A stretch of 25,334 nt of DNA from an uncultured Bacilli bacterium (GTDB taxonomy: Bacteria > Bacillota_I > Bacilli_A > ML615J-28 > CAG-313): contig CAKONV010000021.1 of assembly GCA_934098295.1 (NCBI GenBank), positions 1 through 25,334 on the forward strand. Direction: 5' to 3'. The notes below the pieces were generated by a model. The model had not been told where the DNA came from. It ran no database searches and saw nothing but the letters and a program-made list of their open reading frames with translations. How positions within the stretch are numbered: the stretch's first letter is position 1; each line of letters begins with the position of its first letter. Shown in pieces: positions 1-8,921 of the stretch. Both the position numbers and the translations under genes were made by a program.

Positions 1-92
1 TTCTTAGCAATAAACGCACCGAAGATTACGCTTATGATTAAATTTTTTTAGGACATTTTGCAAAGTTATTGACAGTAAGTTAGATTTGTTTT
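1..92. other. Left edge, no gene assigned
   Basis: A plus-strand frame runs from the edge for 16 codons and stops at 49-51. It could be the tail of a gene converging on the ABC transporter, but 16 codons show nothing recognisable. No clear hairpin terminator is visible after the stop codon of the ABC transporter. Confidence 0.3.
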
Positions 93-2765
93 TTATTCTG
101 TTCTTAATGCTATTACAGGATCTTTTTTAGCAGCAATTCCTGATGGAATTAATCCAGCAATGAAAGTTAAGAAAACACTAATTAAAACTAAAATTACCGC
201 ACCCAAAACAGGTAAGCTAGCACTTAAATAACTTATACTTGTAAGTTTATGTAAAACAATATTAATAGGAATAATTAGCAATAAACTAATAATTATACCA
301 AACATACCAGCAGCAAAGCCAATTGTTACGCTTTCAGCATTGAAAACGCGGGAAACATCCTTTTTCGATGCTCCAATTGCTCTTAGTATTCCAATTTCCT
401 TTGTTCGTTCTAATACCGAAATATAAGTGATAATACCAATCATTATTGATGAAACAATTAAAGAAATTGAAACAAAAGCCACAAGCACGTAGGAAATAGC
501 ATTTACTATTATCGTAATCGAAGATAATAATAAACCAACCATATCTGTATAGGTGATTTTATCTTCTTTACTTACATCTTTATTATAATCTTCAATGATA
601 CTTACAATCTTATCTTTTGAATTAAAATCAATTGGATATAAACTAATACCACTTGGTTTTGAAAAATCTACATATCCTAGTTGTTCTAAAATAGTTTCTT
701 TAGAACTAATTAAATACTTATTAGCAAATGAAACTAAAAGTTCAATATTGGTAGGATCTTTTTGAAGTTCTGCTAAATCAGAGGCTTTAATCTTTGCTAA
801 TAAGCTTGGATTATTCATTAAATTCATAAATGCAGCCGTTAATTCATCAGTATCACTAGCTGTGTATTTTTCTTTAAATTCCGTTCCTAAAAGCATATTA
901 CGATTAGGATTATCTTGTTGTAACTTAACAACATCACTATTGTTAATTTGATTAATCAAATAAGGCATCAACTCCGAAGTATAAAGAATACCACCGGTAA
1001 CATTGCCCATTGTAGCTGACTCTGAAGGCTTAACAATTCCGCAAATTTCCAAAACATTTTCGGTATTATCTAATAAATTTATTAAACGATCATTTAAGTT
1101 AGTTTTATAACTTGTTTGATCTTCTATTAGTCCTTTATCATTAATAACATAATAATCAGAATCTAATAATAATTTAAATTTATAATTGCATAATGTTTCG
1201 TATGAATAAGCAGTACTTTCCGGAAGAGTAGGTTTAGGATTATTGATAGGATCTTTATTATAGTCTTCTAATTTCTTTTGATACTCAATAGCATCATCAA
1301 TATTCTTTAATCCTAGTGCATATAGAACCATATCAGAAATTTGATTGTTTTCATCAACAACGATTAAAACTTGATTTTTATTTTTAGGAAAAGTTCCATA
1401 TAATAAACTATATTGTGATTTTAAAAATTCTTCGTTACCTATAATTTCAGAAAAAGCACTATTTGAACTACTAGTATAGTTAGAATATGATCCCATATCC
1501 ATTTGAGTAATTTCTTCATAAATTTCGGTGTAATTACTGTATGTTTTTTTATAACGCTTCTTTCCATAATTATCCGTATATTCATAATAAGTATTAAGCT
1601 TAGTTTGATATTGATATTTTATATCTGTCGTATATTTTTTTATATCACATGAAGGATCTTCAATAAATTCTTTAAATTTCTTTAGATTATTAGTAGTTAT
1701 CATACTGTACATTGAATCAATCATCGTAAGCATCATATCATTAGAAGTAACATACCCTTCATGAATTTCTACATTTTTATGATCTTGATTATAACTATTC
1801 ATTGCGGATGTTAAATCAAAAGATGTCTCCATAATTGTAATGGGATAACTTGCCATCGTACTTTGTTCTACTGTATCAATGTAATTATTTACACCTGAAG
1901 AAACCGACAAAATTAACGCAATACCAATTATTCCAATTGAACCAGCAAATGATGTAAGAATAGTTCTTCCTTTTTTTGTCATTAAATTATTAAAAGAAAG
2001 GGCTAAGGCTGTAAAAAATGACATTGATTTGGTTTTCTTTTGTGCCTTTGTTGTTTCTAATTTTAAGTTTTCTTTCAATTCTTTATCAGAGTAAGGATTA
2101 GAATCATCAATAATTTTACCATCTACCAACTTTACAATTCTTGTTGCATACATATTAGCTAAATCAGGATTATGTGTAACCATAATGACTAGCTTATCTT
2201 TTGCTATTTCTTTTAAAATATCCATAATTTGAATGCTCGTTGTAGAATCTAGGGCTCCAGTAGGTTCATCAGCCAGTAATATCTCAGGATTATTTACTAA
2301 AGCTCTCGCAATGGCTACCCTTTGCATCTGACCGCCAGACAATTGATTTGGTTTTTTGTTAATTTGGTCTTTCAAGCCAACTTTTTCCAATGCATTTATG
2401 GCTTTTTGTCTTCTTTCTCCCTTTGATACACCCGATAAAGTTAAAGCGAGTTCTACATTGGCTAACACCGTTTGATGAGGAATCAAATTATAACTTTGAA
2501 AAATAAAACCGATGGAATGATTTCTATAAGTGTCCCAATCATGGTCATTATATTCTTTAGTTGATCTTCCATTAATAATTAAATCACCACTAGTGTAGTG
2601 ATCAAGCCCACCAATAATATTTAAAAGTGTAGTTTTTCCACATCCTGATGCACCTAAAATAGCAACTAATTCACTTTTACGGAAATTAATACTAACACCC
2701 TTTAGTGCTTGTAACCAACTATCGCCTGTCTTATATTCTTTTACAATCTTTTTTAATTCTAGCAT
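93..2765 (-). CDS. Fused ABC transporter, ATP-binding plus FtsX-type permease
   Basis: A single 890-residue chain joins a complete ABC ATPase to a MacB/FtsX-type permease. The ATPase (residues 1-225) has Walker A GASGCGKTT (38-46), Q-loop Gln90, signature LSGGQ (142-146), Walker B LLADEP (about 163-168) and switch His198. After a Lys-rich linker comes a first membrane segment (about 270-292), then a large extracytoplasmic part of about 450 residues rich in Tyr, Asn and Ser. Three C-terminal membrane segments carry the FtsX-family loop ERTKEIGILRAIGASKKD. Such proteins usually work as dimers and act on substrates at the membrane or outside it (peptides, lipoproteins, antibiotics) rather than importing nutrients. 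The substrate cannot be told. An ATG nine codons upstream is in frame, but the AGGGAGG ribosome site lies inside that extension and serves this ATG. No two-component genes adjoin it. The AT-rich upstream DNA holds several TATAAT-like hexamers, none clearly the promoter. Confidence 0.88.
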   Translation of the reverse strand: MLELKKIVKEYKTGDSWLQALKGVSINFRKSELVAILGASGCGKTTLLNIIGGLDHYTSGDLIINGRSTKEYNDHDWDTYRNHSIGFIFQSYNLIPHQTVLANVELALTLSGVSKGERRQKAINALEKVGLKDQINKKPNQLSGGQMQRVAIARALVNNPEILLADEPTGALDSTTSIQIMDILKEIAKDKLVIMVTHNPDLANMYATRIVKLVDGKIIDDSNPYSDKELKENLKLETTKAQKKTKSMSFFTALALSFNNLMTKKGRTILTSFAGSIGIIGIALILSVSSGVNNYIDTVEQSTMASYPITIMETSFDLTSAMNSYNQDHKNVEIHEGYVTSNDMMLTMIDSMYSMITTNNLKKFKEFIEDPSCDIKKYTTDIKYQYQTKLNTYYEYTDNYGKKRYKKTYSNYTEIYEEITQMDMGSYSNYTSSSNSAFSEIIGNEEFLKSQYSLLYGTFPKNKNQVLIVVDENNQISDMVLYALGLKNIDDAIEYQKKLEDYNKDPINNPKPTLPESTAYSYETLCNYKFKLLLDSDYYVINDKGLIEDQTSYKTNLNDRLINLLDNTENVLEICGIVKPSESATMGNVTGGILYTSELMPYLINQINNSDVVKLQQDNPNRNMLLGTEFKEKYTASDTDELTAAFMNLMNNPSLLAKIKASDLAELQKDPTNIELLVSFANKYLISSKETILEQLGYVDFSKPSGISLYPIDFNSKDKIVSIIEDYNKDVSKEDKITYTDMVGLLLSSITIIVNAISYVLVAFVSISLIVSSIMIGIITYISVLERTKEIGILRAIGASKKDVSRVFNAESVTIGFAAGMFGIIISLLLIIPINIVLHKLTSISYLSASLPVLGAVILVLISVFLTFIAGLIPSGIAAKKDPVIALRTE

Positions 2766-2907
2766 GAAAAAAACCTCCCTGTAGAAATACAAATTATATA
2801 ATTAAATTATGATTAAATTATAAACTTTTTTTATTAACTATTTGTAAAATATTTAAATACGCTAAAAATTATACCAAAAAATAAATAATTAGCCAATAAA
2901 AATGAAA

Positions 2908-2946
2908 AAAAGTATTCACTTTTAGAAAATTTAAGTGAATACTTTT
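2908..2946 (-). terminator. Terminator of parE-parC
   Basis: A perfect 14-bp stem (2908-2921 with 2933-2946) has an 11-nt loop. On the minus strand it is followed by a T run, and it lies just beyond the parC stop. Confidence 0.85.
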
Positions 2947-2953
2947 AAATTAT

Positions 2954-5428
2954 TTAAACAGTTAAATCATTATCATTTCTTGAAATAACAATTCGTTCTG
3001 GTTTTAATTTATCATCCATAACCATTCTTTTTCCATTATCAGCAATAGCAATTCTTAAAATTGTATAATCAATATCAACTTTACCATTGTCACAGAAAAT
3101 CCAACTTGCAAGGGAAGATTTAGCATTAACACTATGGATTACTTCCATATGAATAGCATTGTGCATATTAGATTTAACAACTTTCAAGTACATCTTACCA
3201 ACATGATTTTTCTTTCCCTTTAGAATTTCTTCTGGACGCATTCTCTTGATATTTCCACGATTAGTTAATAACAATATTATATCTTTTTCATCGACATATT
3301 TAGCACCTACTACATAATCGTTTGGTCGCGATTTAAGTTCAATAGATTTAACACCAAAACTAGATGGTTCGATAATGCTAATTTCGGTAGCATCATATCT
3401 ATTCATATAACCATCGTGAGTAGCAATGACAACTTCACCACGATCGCCAGTAATTACATCAGCACTAACTACCTCATCACCTTCACGTAGTTTAGTGGCT
3501 TTTAAAGCCTTCGAATATCTATTTACATTTAAACTAGATAATTTCATTCTCTTAATTAATCCTAACTTAGTAGCAACAAGTACATACTTGTCATCATCAA
3601 AATTAGATACTGGAAAAGAGAAAATAACTTTTTCATTAGGTTCCATACTAATTAGCGTACTAACATGGTATCCCAAATCCTTATGTTTAGTTTCAGGAAT
3701 TTTATGAATTGGTAAATAAATGTAATTACCTAAATTGGTGAATTGCAACAAAACATCAACCGTACTAACACTATAAATATCAGTTAATACATCACCATCT
3801 TTTAGCTTTGTTTGTTCTCCTTCAGCAAGGGTACCAAAAGCTCGCATGCTGATACGCTTCAAATATCCATCATGAGTGATAAGAAGCATGACATCTTCTT
3901 TTGTGATAATATCTTCGGTCTTTACTTCAACTTCATCAATTTCATGTTCAATAGTTGTTTTTCTTGGAATTGAAAGAATTTCTTTAGTTCTTGATAGTTC
4001 ATCAATAATCGCATTATTTAAAGAAATATCACTAGAAAGAATAGTTTTAAGTTTTCTTATTTCTTGAGCTAGTTCTTTTGATTCTTGTTTAAGGGCAAAA
4101 ATATCGGTATTTGTTAAACGATATAATTGTAACATAACAATAGCTTCCGCTTGAATTTCTGTAAAACCATATTTACTTATAATATTTTCTTTGGCGTCAG
4201 TTTTATTTTTAGAATTGCGAATTGTGGTAATTACGGCATCAAGAATTGACACCATTGCAATTAAACCTGCAACAATTTCTTGTCTTTTTTGAGCCCGTTC
4301 TAAATCAAAATTACATTTATTTCTCATTACTTCTTTTTGATGATCAATATAAGCATCTAGGAAATCAAGTAATCCCATATAACAAGGTTTACCACGTGAA
4401 ATTGCAACCATATTAAAATTATAATTAATTTGAAGTTCCGTAGTTTTAAGTAAAAAGTTTAAGATTGTTTCCGGATCAGCATCTCTTCTAACATCGATTA
4501 CAATTTGTAGTCCGTTACGATCAGTTTCGTCGCGAATCATTTTAACACCATCAACATTTTTTTGTTGAAGTTGATCACTCATTTTTTTAAGTAACATAGC
4601 CTTATTAACTTCATAAGGTATTTCGGTAATAATAATTCTAGGATCAGCATGACTACGATCTATTTCCGTTTTTGATTTAATTATTACTTTACCTCTTCCT
4701 GTACTATAAGCTGCTTTTAATCCATCAATTCCTTGAACAATAGCACCAGTTGGAAAATCTGGGCCTTGAACGATTTGAAGAATTTCATCTAAGCTACATT
4801 TATGATTGCGCATTCTGTAGATTACCGCGTCAATTACTTCCATAGGATTATGGGGAGGAATTTCGGTTGCATAACCAGCCGAAATACCACTTGCACCATT
4901 TACTAATAAATTAGGAAATTTTGCAGGTAAAACAATTGGTTCTAATTCTTCATCATCAAAGTTAGGAACTAAACCAACTGTTCTTTTATTGATATCTTCA
5001 AGAAGTAACTCTGCGTTTCTACTCATACGAGCTTCAGTATAACGCATTGCCGCAGCAGGGTCACCATCGATACTACCATTGTTACCATGCATATCAATTA
5101 ATGGTAATAAAATTTTAAAGTCTTGACTCATTCTTACCATAGCATCATATACAGCCGTATCACCATGAGGATGATATTTACCAATTACGTCACCGACTAT
5201 ACGAGCACTTTTCTTAAATGGTTTATTTGAATAAAGACCTAATTTATACATTGCAAATAAAATTCTTCTTTGAACTGGTTTTAATCCATCACGAGCATCT
5301 GGTAAGGCACGATCTTGAATAATATATTTTGAGTATCTACCAAAACGATCACCCATAATATTTTCAAAATTGTCAACTAAAATATGCTCTTCAACAAAAC
5401 TATTAATTTTTTTACCTACCTTACTCAT
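2954..5428 (-). CDS. parC: DNA topoisomerase IV subunit A (ParC)
   Basis: ParC is the DNA-cleaving subunit of topoisomerase IV, which unlinks daughter chromosomes. At 824 residues it has the usual length. The breakage domain has the helix motif HPHGDTAVYDAMVRMSQ (86-102) and the catalytic pair Arg129-Tyr130 in AAMRYTEARMS. The C-terminal beta-propeller blades (from about residue 500) lack a GyrA box of the QRRGGKG type, which supports ParC over GyrA. The partner gene immediately upstream is ParE-type, with an 8-base overlap (ATGAGTAA) implying translational coupling. In the quinolone-binding region, the position of E. coli GyrA Ser83 is Thr91, and the acidic residue (Asp95) is kept. A hairpin terminator follows the gene. 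Confidence 0.95.
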   Translation of the reverse strand: MSKVGKKINSFVEEHILVDNFENIMGDRFGRYSKYIIQDRALPDARDGLKPVQRRILFAMYKLGLYSNKPFKKSARIVGDVIGKYHPHGDTAVYDAMVRMSQDFKILLPLIDMHGNNGSIDGDPAAAMRYTEARMSRNAELLLEDINKRTVGLVPNFDDEELEPIVLPAKFPNLLVNGASGISAGYATEIPPHNPMEVIDAVIYRMRNHKCSLDEILQIVQGPDFPTGAIVQGIDGLKAAYSTGRGKVIIKSKTEIDRSHADPRIIITEIPYEVNKAMLLKKMSDQLQQKNVDGVKMIRDETDRNGLQIVIDVRRDADPETILNFLLKTTELQINYNFNMVAISRGKPCYMGLLDFLDAYIDHQKEVMRNKCNFDLERAQKRQEIVAGLIAMVSILDAVITTIRNSKNKTDAKENIISKYGFTEIQAEAIVMLQLYRLTNTDIFALKQESKELAQEIRKLKTILSSDISLNNAIIDELSRTKEILSIPRKTTIEHEIDEVEVKTEDIITKEDVMLLITHDGYLKRISMRAFGTLAEGEQTKLKDGDVLTDIYSVSTVDVLLQFTNLGNYIYLPIHKIPETKHKDLGYHVSTLISMEPNEKVIFSFPVSNFDDDKYVLVATKLGLIKRMKLSSLNVNRYSKALKATKLREGDEVVSADVITGDRGEVVIATHDGYMNRYDATEISIIEPSSFGVKSIELKSRPNDYVVGAKYVDEKDIILLLTNRGNIKRMRPEEILKGKKNHVGKMYLKVVKSNMHNAIHMEVIHSVNAKSSLASWIFCDNGKVDIDYTILRIAIADNGKRMVMDDKLKPERIVISRNDNDLTV

Positions 5429-7385
5429 CAGATTTTAACTCCTCTAGGACAAAATTATCATCAGCATCAAAAATGACATTATCTTCAATCCATTCTCTTC
5501 TTGGTTCAACATCATCACCCATTAATACCATTAGTCGTTCTTCAGCCAATTCTTCTTCAGCAATTTGAACTCTAATTAAAGTTCTACCTTCTGGATCCAT
5601 TGTTGTTTCCCACAATTGTTCAGCGTTCATTTCACCTAATCCTTTATATCTTTGAATTGTAACATTGCGTTGATTGCTAAGTTTTTCTCGTAATTCCTCA
5701 TCTGTCCAAGCATATTCTACATCATTTTTAGTTGATAATTTATAAAGTGGCGGTGTTGCAATATATACTTTACCAGCCTCAATCAAAGGATGCATAAATC
5801 TAAAGAAAAAAGTAAGCAAAAGAGTTTGAATATGAGCACCATCGGTATCAGCATCGGTCATAATTATAACTTTGGAATAATTTGATTTGGTAACATCAAA
5901 GTCTTCACCATAGCCAGCACCAATGGCATTAATAATTGAAACAATTTCTTCATTTTTTAACATCTCTTCAACTCTTACCTTAGCGGTATTTAAAACTTTA
6001 CCTCTTAAAGGTAGGATTGCTTGGAAAGTACGATCTCTACCCTGTTTAGCTGATCCACCAGCTGAATCACCTTCGACTAAAAACAGTTCATTTTTGGAAG
6101 GATCTTTATATTGAGCAGGTGTAAGTTTTCCAATTAAATTAGCTGGTTTAGCAGCTTTTTGTTTAACCATTCTAACTTCTTTAGCAGCTTCTCTTGCAGC
6201 TTTACGAGCCTTAGATGCTAATAAAGCTTTTTGAATCAACATATCCGAAATCTTACCATTTTCAGCCATAAAATTACGCATTTGGTCATACGCTATTGTT
6301 TCACAAGCTGGTTTTGCCTCAGGTGTACCTAATTTGTTTTTAGTTTGTCCTTCAAATTGTAACAATTCTTCAGGAATACGAATTGAAACAATAGCAACAA
6401 GTCCTTCACGAACATCAGAACCCTCAAGATTAGGATCCTTGTCTTTTAAAGAACCAATCAAACGAGCATGATCATTAAAAGCTCGCGTTAATCCTGAACG
6501 AAAACCTATTTCATGAGTTCCACCATCTCTAGTTCTAATATTATTAACAAATGATAAAATATTTTCATTATAAGATTTTTGACAATACTGCAAAGCAATT
6601 TCAACATGAATACCATTAGCATCACCAATAAAGAAAGCAGGTTCATTAATTGGTTCTTTATCCTTAGTCATGGTACTTACAAATTCTTTAATACCATGTT
6701 CATAATGAAATTCTTCAACTTGTTCGATTCCCTCACGTTTATCTTCTAATGTGATTTTTAAACCTTTAATTAAAAAGGCTGATTCCTTTACTCTTTGAGC
6801 AATTTGTTTATAATCAAAAATGGTTGAAGAAAAAATCTTTTGATCAGGTTTAAAATGAATAGTAGTTCCCGTTTTTCTCGTATCTCCTAAGTTTTTAGGC
6901 TTTTCAATAATTTTTCCACCATTTCGATAAGTTTGTTGGAAAATTTTACCATCACGATATATAGTAACCGTCAAATATTCACTAAGAGCATTAACAACCG
7001 ATGAACCTACACCATGTAAGCCACCAGCAACTTTGTAACCACCACTTGAATCAAATTTTCCTCCCGCGTGTAAAGTATTAAATATTACTTCAGGAGTAGG
7101 TCTTTTTTCAACTTTATGAATTCCTGTGGGAATACCTCTTCCATTATCAGTAACCGTAATACTATTATCCGCTTCGATAGTTACAAAAATATGATTACAG
7201 TATCCTGATAAAGATTCATCAATGGCATTATCAATAATTTCCCAAACCAAATGATGAAGACCTCTTGAATCTGTAGAGCCAATATACATACCGGGACGCT
7301 TACGAACAGCCTCAAGCCCCTGTAAAACCTGTATCGAATCTTCATTGTAAACATTCTTAACTTTTGATGTATTTTGTGCAGCCAT
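5421..7385 (-). CDS. parE: DNA topoisomerase IV subunit B (ParE)
   Basis: ParE is the ATPase subunit of topoisomerase IV. The 654-residue chain begins with a GHKL ATPase domain: Glu49 and Asn53 in EIIDNAIDE, Asp80 in DNGRGIPTG and GGLHGVGSSVVNALS (121-135). The transducer domain follows, then the TOPRIM metal site with LVEGDSAGGSAKQGRDR and MTDADTDGAHIQ. The stretch after TOPRIM reads IIN-AIGAGYGEDFD, as in Gram-positive ParE rather than GyrB, and the chain lacks the long insert of proteobacterial GyrB. The ATG is preceded by GGTAGGTG. A consensus-like promoter lies about 40 bp upstream, so parE-parC form a two-gene operon. The gene is divergent from plsY, as in Bacillus and Staphylococcus. 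Confidence 0.95.
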   Translation of the reverse strand: MAAQNTSKVKNVYNEDSIQVLQGLEAVRKRPGMYIGSTDSRGLHHLVWEIIDNAIDESLSGYCNHIFVTIEADNSITVTDNGRGIPTGIHKVEKRPTPEVIFNTLHAGGKFDSSGGYKVAGGLHGVGSSVVNALSEYLTVTIYRDGKIFQQTYRNGGKIIEKPKNLGDTRKTGTTIHFKPDQKIFSSTIFDYKQIAQRVKESAFLIKGLKITLEDKREGIEQVEEFHYEHGIKEFVSTMTKDKEPINEPAFFIGDANGIHVEIALQYCQKSYNENILSFVNNIRTRDGGTHEIGFRSGLTRAFNDHARLIGSLKDKDPNLEGSDVREGLVAIVSIRIPEELLQFEGQTKNKLGTPEAKPACETIAYDQMRNFMAENGKISDMLIQKALLASKARKAAREAAKEVRMVKQKAAKPANLIGKLTPAQYKDPSKNELFLVEGDSAGGSAKQGRDRTFQAILPLRGKVLNTAKVRVEEMLKNEEIVSIINAIGAGYGEDFDVTKSNYSKVIIMTDADTDGAHIQTLLLTFFFRFMHPLIEAGKVYIATPPLYKLSTKNDVEYAWTDEELREKLSNQRNVTIQRYKGLGEMNAEQLWETTMDPEGRTLIRVQIAEEELAEERLMVLMGDDVEPRREWIEDNVIFDADDNFVLEELKSDE

Positions 7386-7424
7386 TATTTACACCTACCT
7401 TTTTTATACTTTATAATTATATTT

Positions 7425-7453
7425 ATTTTATCACATTAGTTATTTTTTTGCAA
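7425..7453 (-). promoter_or_regulatory. Promoter of parE-parC
   Basis: On the minus strand the -35 is TTGCAA (7448-7453), the spacer is 17 bp and the -10 is TAAAAT (7425-7430), preceded by an extended TGA. Confidence 0.75.
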
Positions 7454-7602
7454 GTAATAAGACTCAAAATTGTTAACTAAACCCTAGAAAAAACGAGCTT
7501 AACTAGAAATAAAAACATACTTTTTTTATCGAAATTTATCAATATTAATCTAATTTTATAAAAGAAAAATAATCACATTTCCTTCTTTTTTCACAAATTT
7601 AA

Positions 7603-7610
7603 TGTATACT
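7603..7610 (+). promoter_or_regulatory. Possible -10 region of plsY
   Basis: TATACT (7605-7610) is directly preceded by TG and lies 43 bp ahead of the plsY start. No good -35 is found at the usual distance, so only the -10 is proposed. Confidence 0.35.
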
Positions 7611-7653
7611 ATTCATGCGATATTTTAATTATTTATGAGGAAAAATAAACATC

Positions 7654-8292
7654 ATGATTTATATAATTTTACAAATTGTTCTATTAATAATTGCATATTT
7701 ACTTGGTTCAATTCCTTGGGCATTAATTATCGGTAAACTCGTTAAAGGTATTGATATTAGAGAATACGGAAGCAAAAACATGGGAGCAACCAATACTTTA
7801 AGAGTTTTAGGAGTAAAATGGGGAATTCTCGTTTTTGTTCTTGATGCCTTAAAAGGGGCTATTATTGTTGCAATAATGAAATATAATTTTTTCAACTTTG
7901 ATTACACATTGTTTAGTTTTGTAATAAATCCTCTATTTTATGGAATTGCTGCTTTTTTGGGACACCTATTTCCTATTTATACTTCTTTTAAAGGGGGAAA
8001 GGGCGTTTCTACTGCAACTGGAGTTATTTTAGCATATGCTCCTATCTTATTTGTTGGGGGATTAATAGTATTTATAATTGTTTTTTTAATAACACGTTAT
8101 GTATCTCTTAGTTCTTGCTCGGCTGCTATCACTGCCTTTATTATTTCTCTTTTTATAAGACCATTTGATTGGTACTTAGTAATCCTTACCGGTATTTTAA
8201 CAATTTTAATAAATGTAAAACATATCGCCAATTATAAGCGAATTTTCCATCATCAAGAAAATAAAATTGATTTTAAACAAATAAAAAAATAA
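7654..8292 (+). CDS. plsY: Acyl-phosphate:glycerol-3-phosphate acyltransferase (PlsY)
   Basis: PlsY is a membrane enzyme that moves an acyl group from acyl-phosphate (made by PlsX) to sn-glycerol-3-phosphate. This gives lysophosphatidate, the first step of phospholipid synthesis in most Gram-positives. The 212-residue chain has about five membrane segments and the family motifs GSIPWA (18-23), YGSKNMGATN (38-47), GHLFPIY (103-109) and FKGGKGVSTATG (112-123). The ATG is preceded by GAGG at a rather long spacing of 13 bases, and no better in-frame start exists. The position beside parE, transcribed divergently, matches Bacillus subtilis and Staphylococcus. A hairpin shared with yneF follows. 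Confidence 0.95.
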   Translation: MIYIILQIVLLIIAYLLGSIPWALIIGKLVKGIDIREYGSKNMGATNTLRVLGVKWGILVFVLDALKGAIIVAIMKYNFFNFDYTLFSFVINPLFYGIAAFLGHLFPIYTSFKGGKGVSTATGVILAYAPILFVGGLIVFIIVFLITRYVSLSSCSAAITAFIISLFIRPFDWYLVILTGILTILINVKHIANYKRIFHHQENKIDFKQIKK

Positions 8293-8317
8293 AAAGAACC
8301 AAATGGTTCTTTTTTTT
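8291..8317. terminator. Bidirectional terminator between plsY and yneF
   Basis: The stem AGAACCA/TGGTTCT (8295-8301 with 8304-8310) has an AA loop and is flanked by A and T runs, so it can end both convergent transcripts. It begins at the plsY stop and reaches the yneF stop. Confidence 0.85.
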
Positions 8318-8534
8318 ATTGATATTTATTCATTGCTTCCATGACCTTTGTAATATCACGTTCAGAAGGTTTTCTTCCCATTTGTGAATACATTGCTCTA
8401 ATCATATCACGATTAACTGGAGGGTTATCCTTTAATTGTTTTTCAAATACGTGTTTAATAACCAAAAAGCCAATAACAAAGCCTACAAGTAAGCATACCA
8501 CGCCAATGATTAATCCAATCCACCAAGCTATCAT
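8316..8534 (-). CDS. yneF: UPF0154 family protein YneF
   Basis: This is a small membrane protein of the UPF0154 (YneF) family, of unknown function and widespread in Bacilli. The 72 residues comprise an N-terminal membrane helix (residues 4-27) and a soluble tail with the family pattern NPPVNRDMIRAMYSQMGRKPSE. The length is typical. The start is fixed by AAAGGAG seven bases ahead of the ATG, and a strong promoter lies just upstream. It converges on plsY. Confidence 0.9.
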   Translation of the reverse strand: MIAWWIGLIIGVVCLLVGFVIGFLVIKHVFEKQLKDNPPVNRDMIRAMYSQMGRKPSERDITKVMEAMNKYQ

Positions 8535-8570
8535 AAATAAACGTCTCCTTTATCTTTTTTATCAACAACT

Positions 8571-8599
8571 ATTATACCAAATTTAAACTCTTTATTCAA
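8571..8599 (-). promoter_or_regulatory. Promoter of yneF
   Basis: The -35 is TTGAAT (8594-8599), the spacer is 17 bp and the -10 is TATAAT (8571-8576) with an extended TGG, all on the minus strand. Confidence 0.8.
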
Positions 8600-8635
8600 C
8601 AAAATAGAAAATTTAGTTTTAAAAAATCATAAGAC

Positions 8636-8665
8636 TTGAAAAAAAACTTACAAATATGATATAAT
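8636..8665 (+). promoter_or_regulatory. Promoter of the ferredoxin gene
   Basis: The -35 is TTGAAA (8636-8641), the spacer is 18 bp and the -10 is TATAAT (8660-8665) with an extended TGA. It lies 31 bp before the start codon and is among the best promoters in the window. Confidence 0.85.
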
Positions 8666-8696
8666 TATAGTACCAATTATTTACGGAGGTACAAAT

Positions 8697-8864
8697 ATGC
8701 CAAGAAAAATTACTGATGCATGCGTAGCATGTGGTACATGTGCTGGTGAATGTCCAGTTGGTTGCATTTCAGAAGGCGATATCTATGTAATTGATCCAAG
8801 TCAATGTGTAGATTGTGGTGCTTGTGAAGCTGCTTGTCCAATGGGTGCAATCGTTGAAGAATAA
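8697..8864 (+). CDS. Ferredoxin, 2[4Fe-4S] clostridial type
   Basis: This is a small soluble electron carrier of 55 residues starting MPRKITDACVACGTC. Two cluster motifs are complete: Cys9, Cys12, Cys15 and Cys19-Pro, then Cys37, Cys40, Cys43 and Cys47-Pro. By the usual crossed arrangement each cluster takes three cysteines from one motif and one from the other. The length matches clostridial ferredoxins. GGAGGT lies six bases ahead of the ATG, a strong promoter sits directly upstream and a strong hairpin follows, so it is expressed alone and probably at a high level. Such ferredoxins carry electrons for pyruvate:ferredoxin oxidoreductase, hydrogenase or Rnf. No such enzyme adjoins it, and the Rnf operon in this window lacks RnfB, its usual ferredoxin-docking subunit. 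Confidence 0.96.
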   Translation: MPRKITDACVACGTCAGECPVGCISEGDIYVIDPSQCVDCGACEAACPMGAIVEE

Positions 8865-8880
8865 GAAAATAAAAAAAAGA

Positions 8881-8921
8881 AATAAGACAACTATTGAGAT
8901 TTCAATAATTGTCTTATTTTT
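8881..8921. terminator. Bidirectional terminator between ferredoxin and nif3 genes
   Basis: A long stem (8881-8897 with 8902-8918) has one mismatch and a four-base loop. A T run follows on the plus strand and A-rich DNA on the other side, so it can end the ferredoxin transcript and the glyS-nif3 operon. Confidence 0.85.

Noticed and set aside
2766..2792. Nine-codon extension of the ABC transporter
   Set aside because: The extension contains the AGGGAGG ribosome site of the downstream ATG, and ABC ATPases begin at MLELKK-like sequence.
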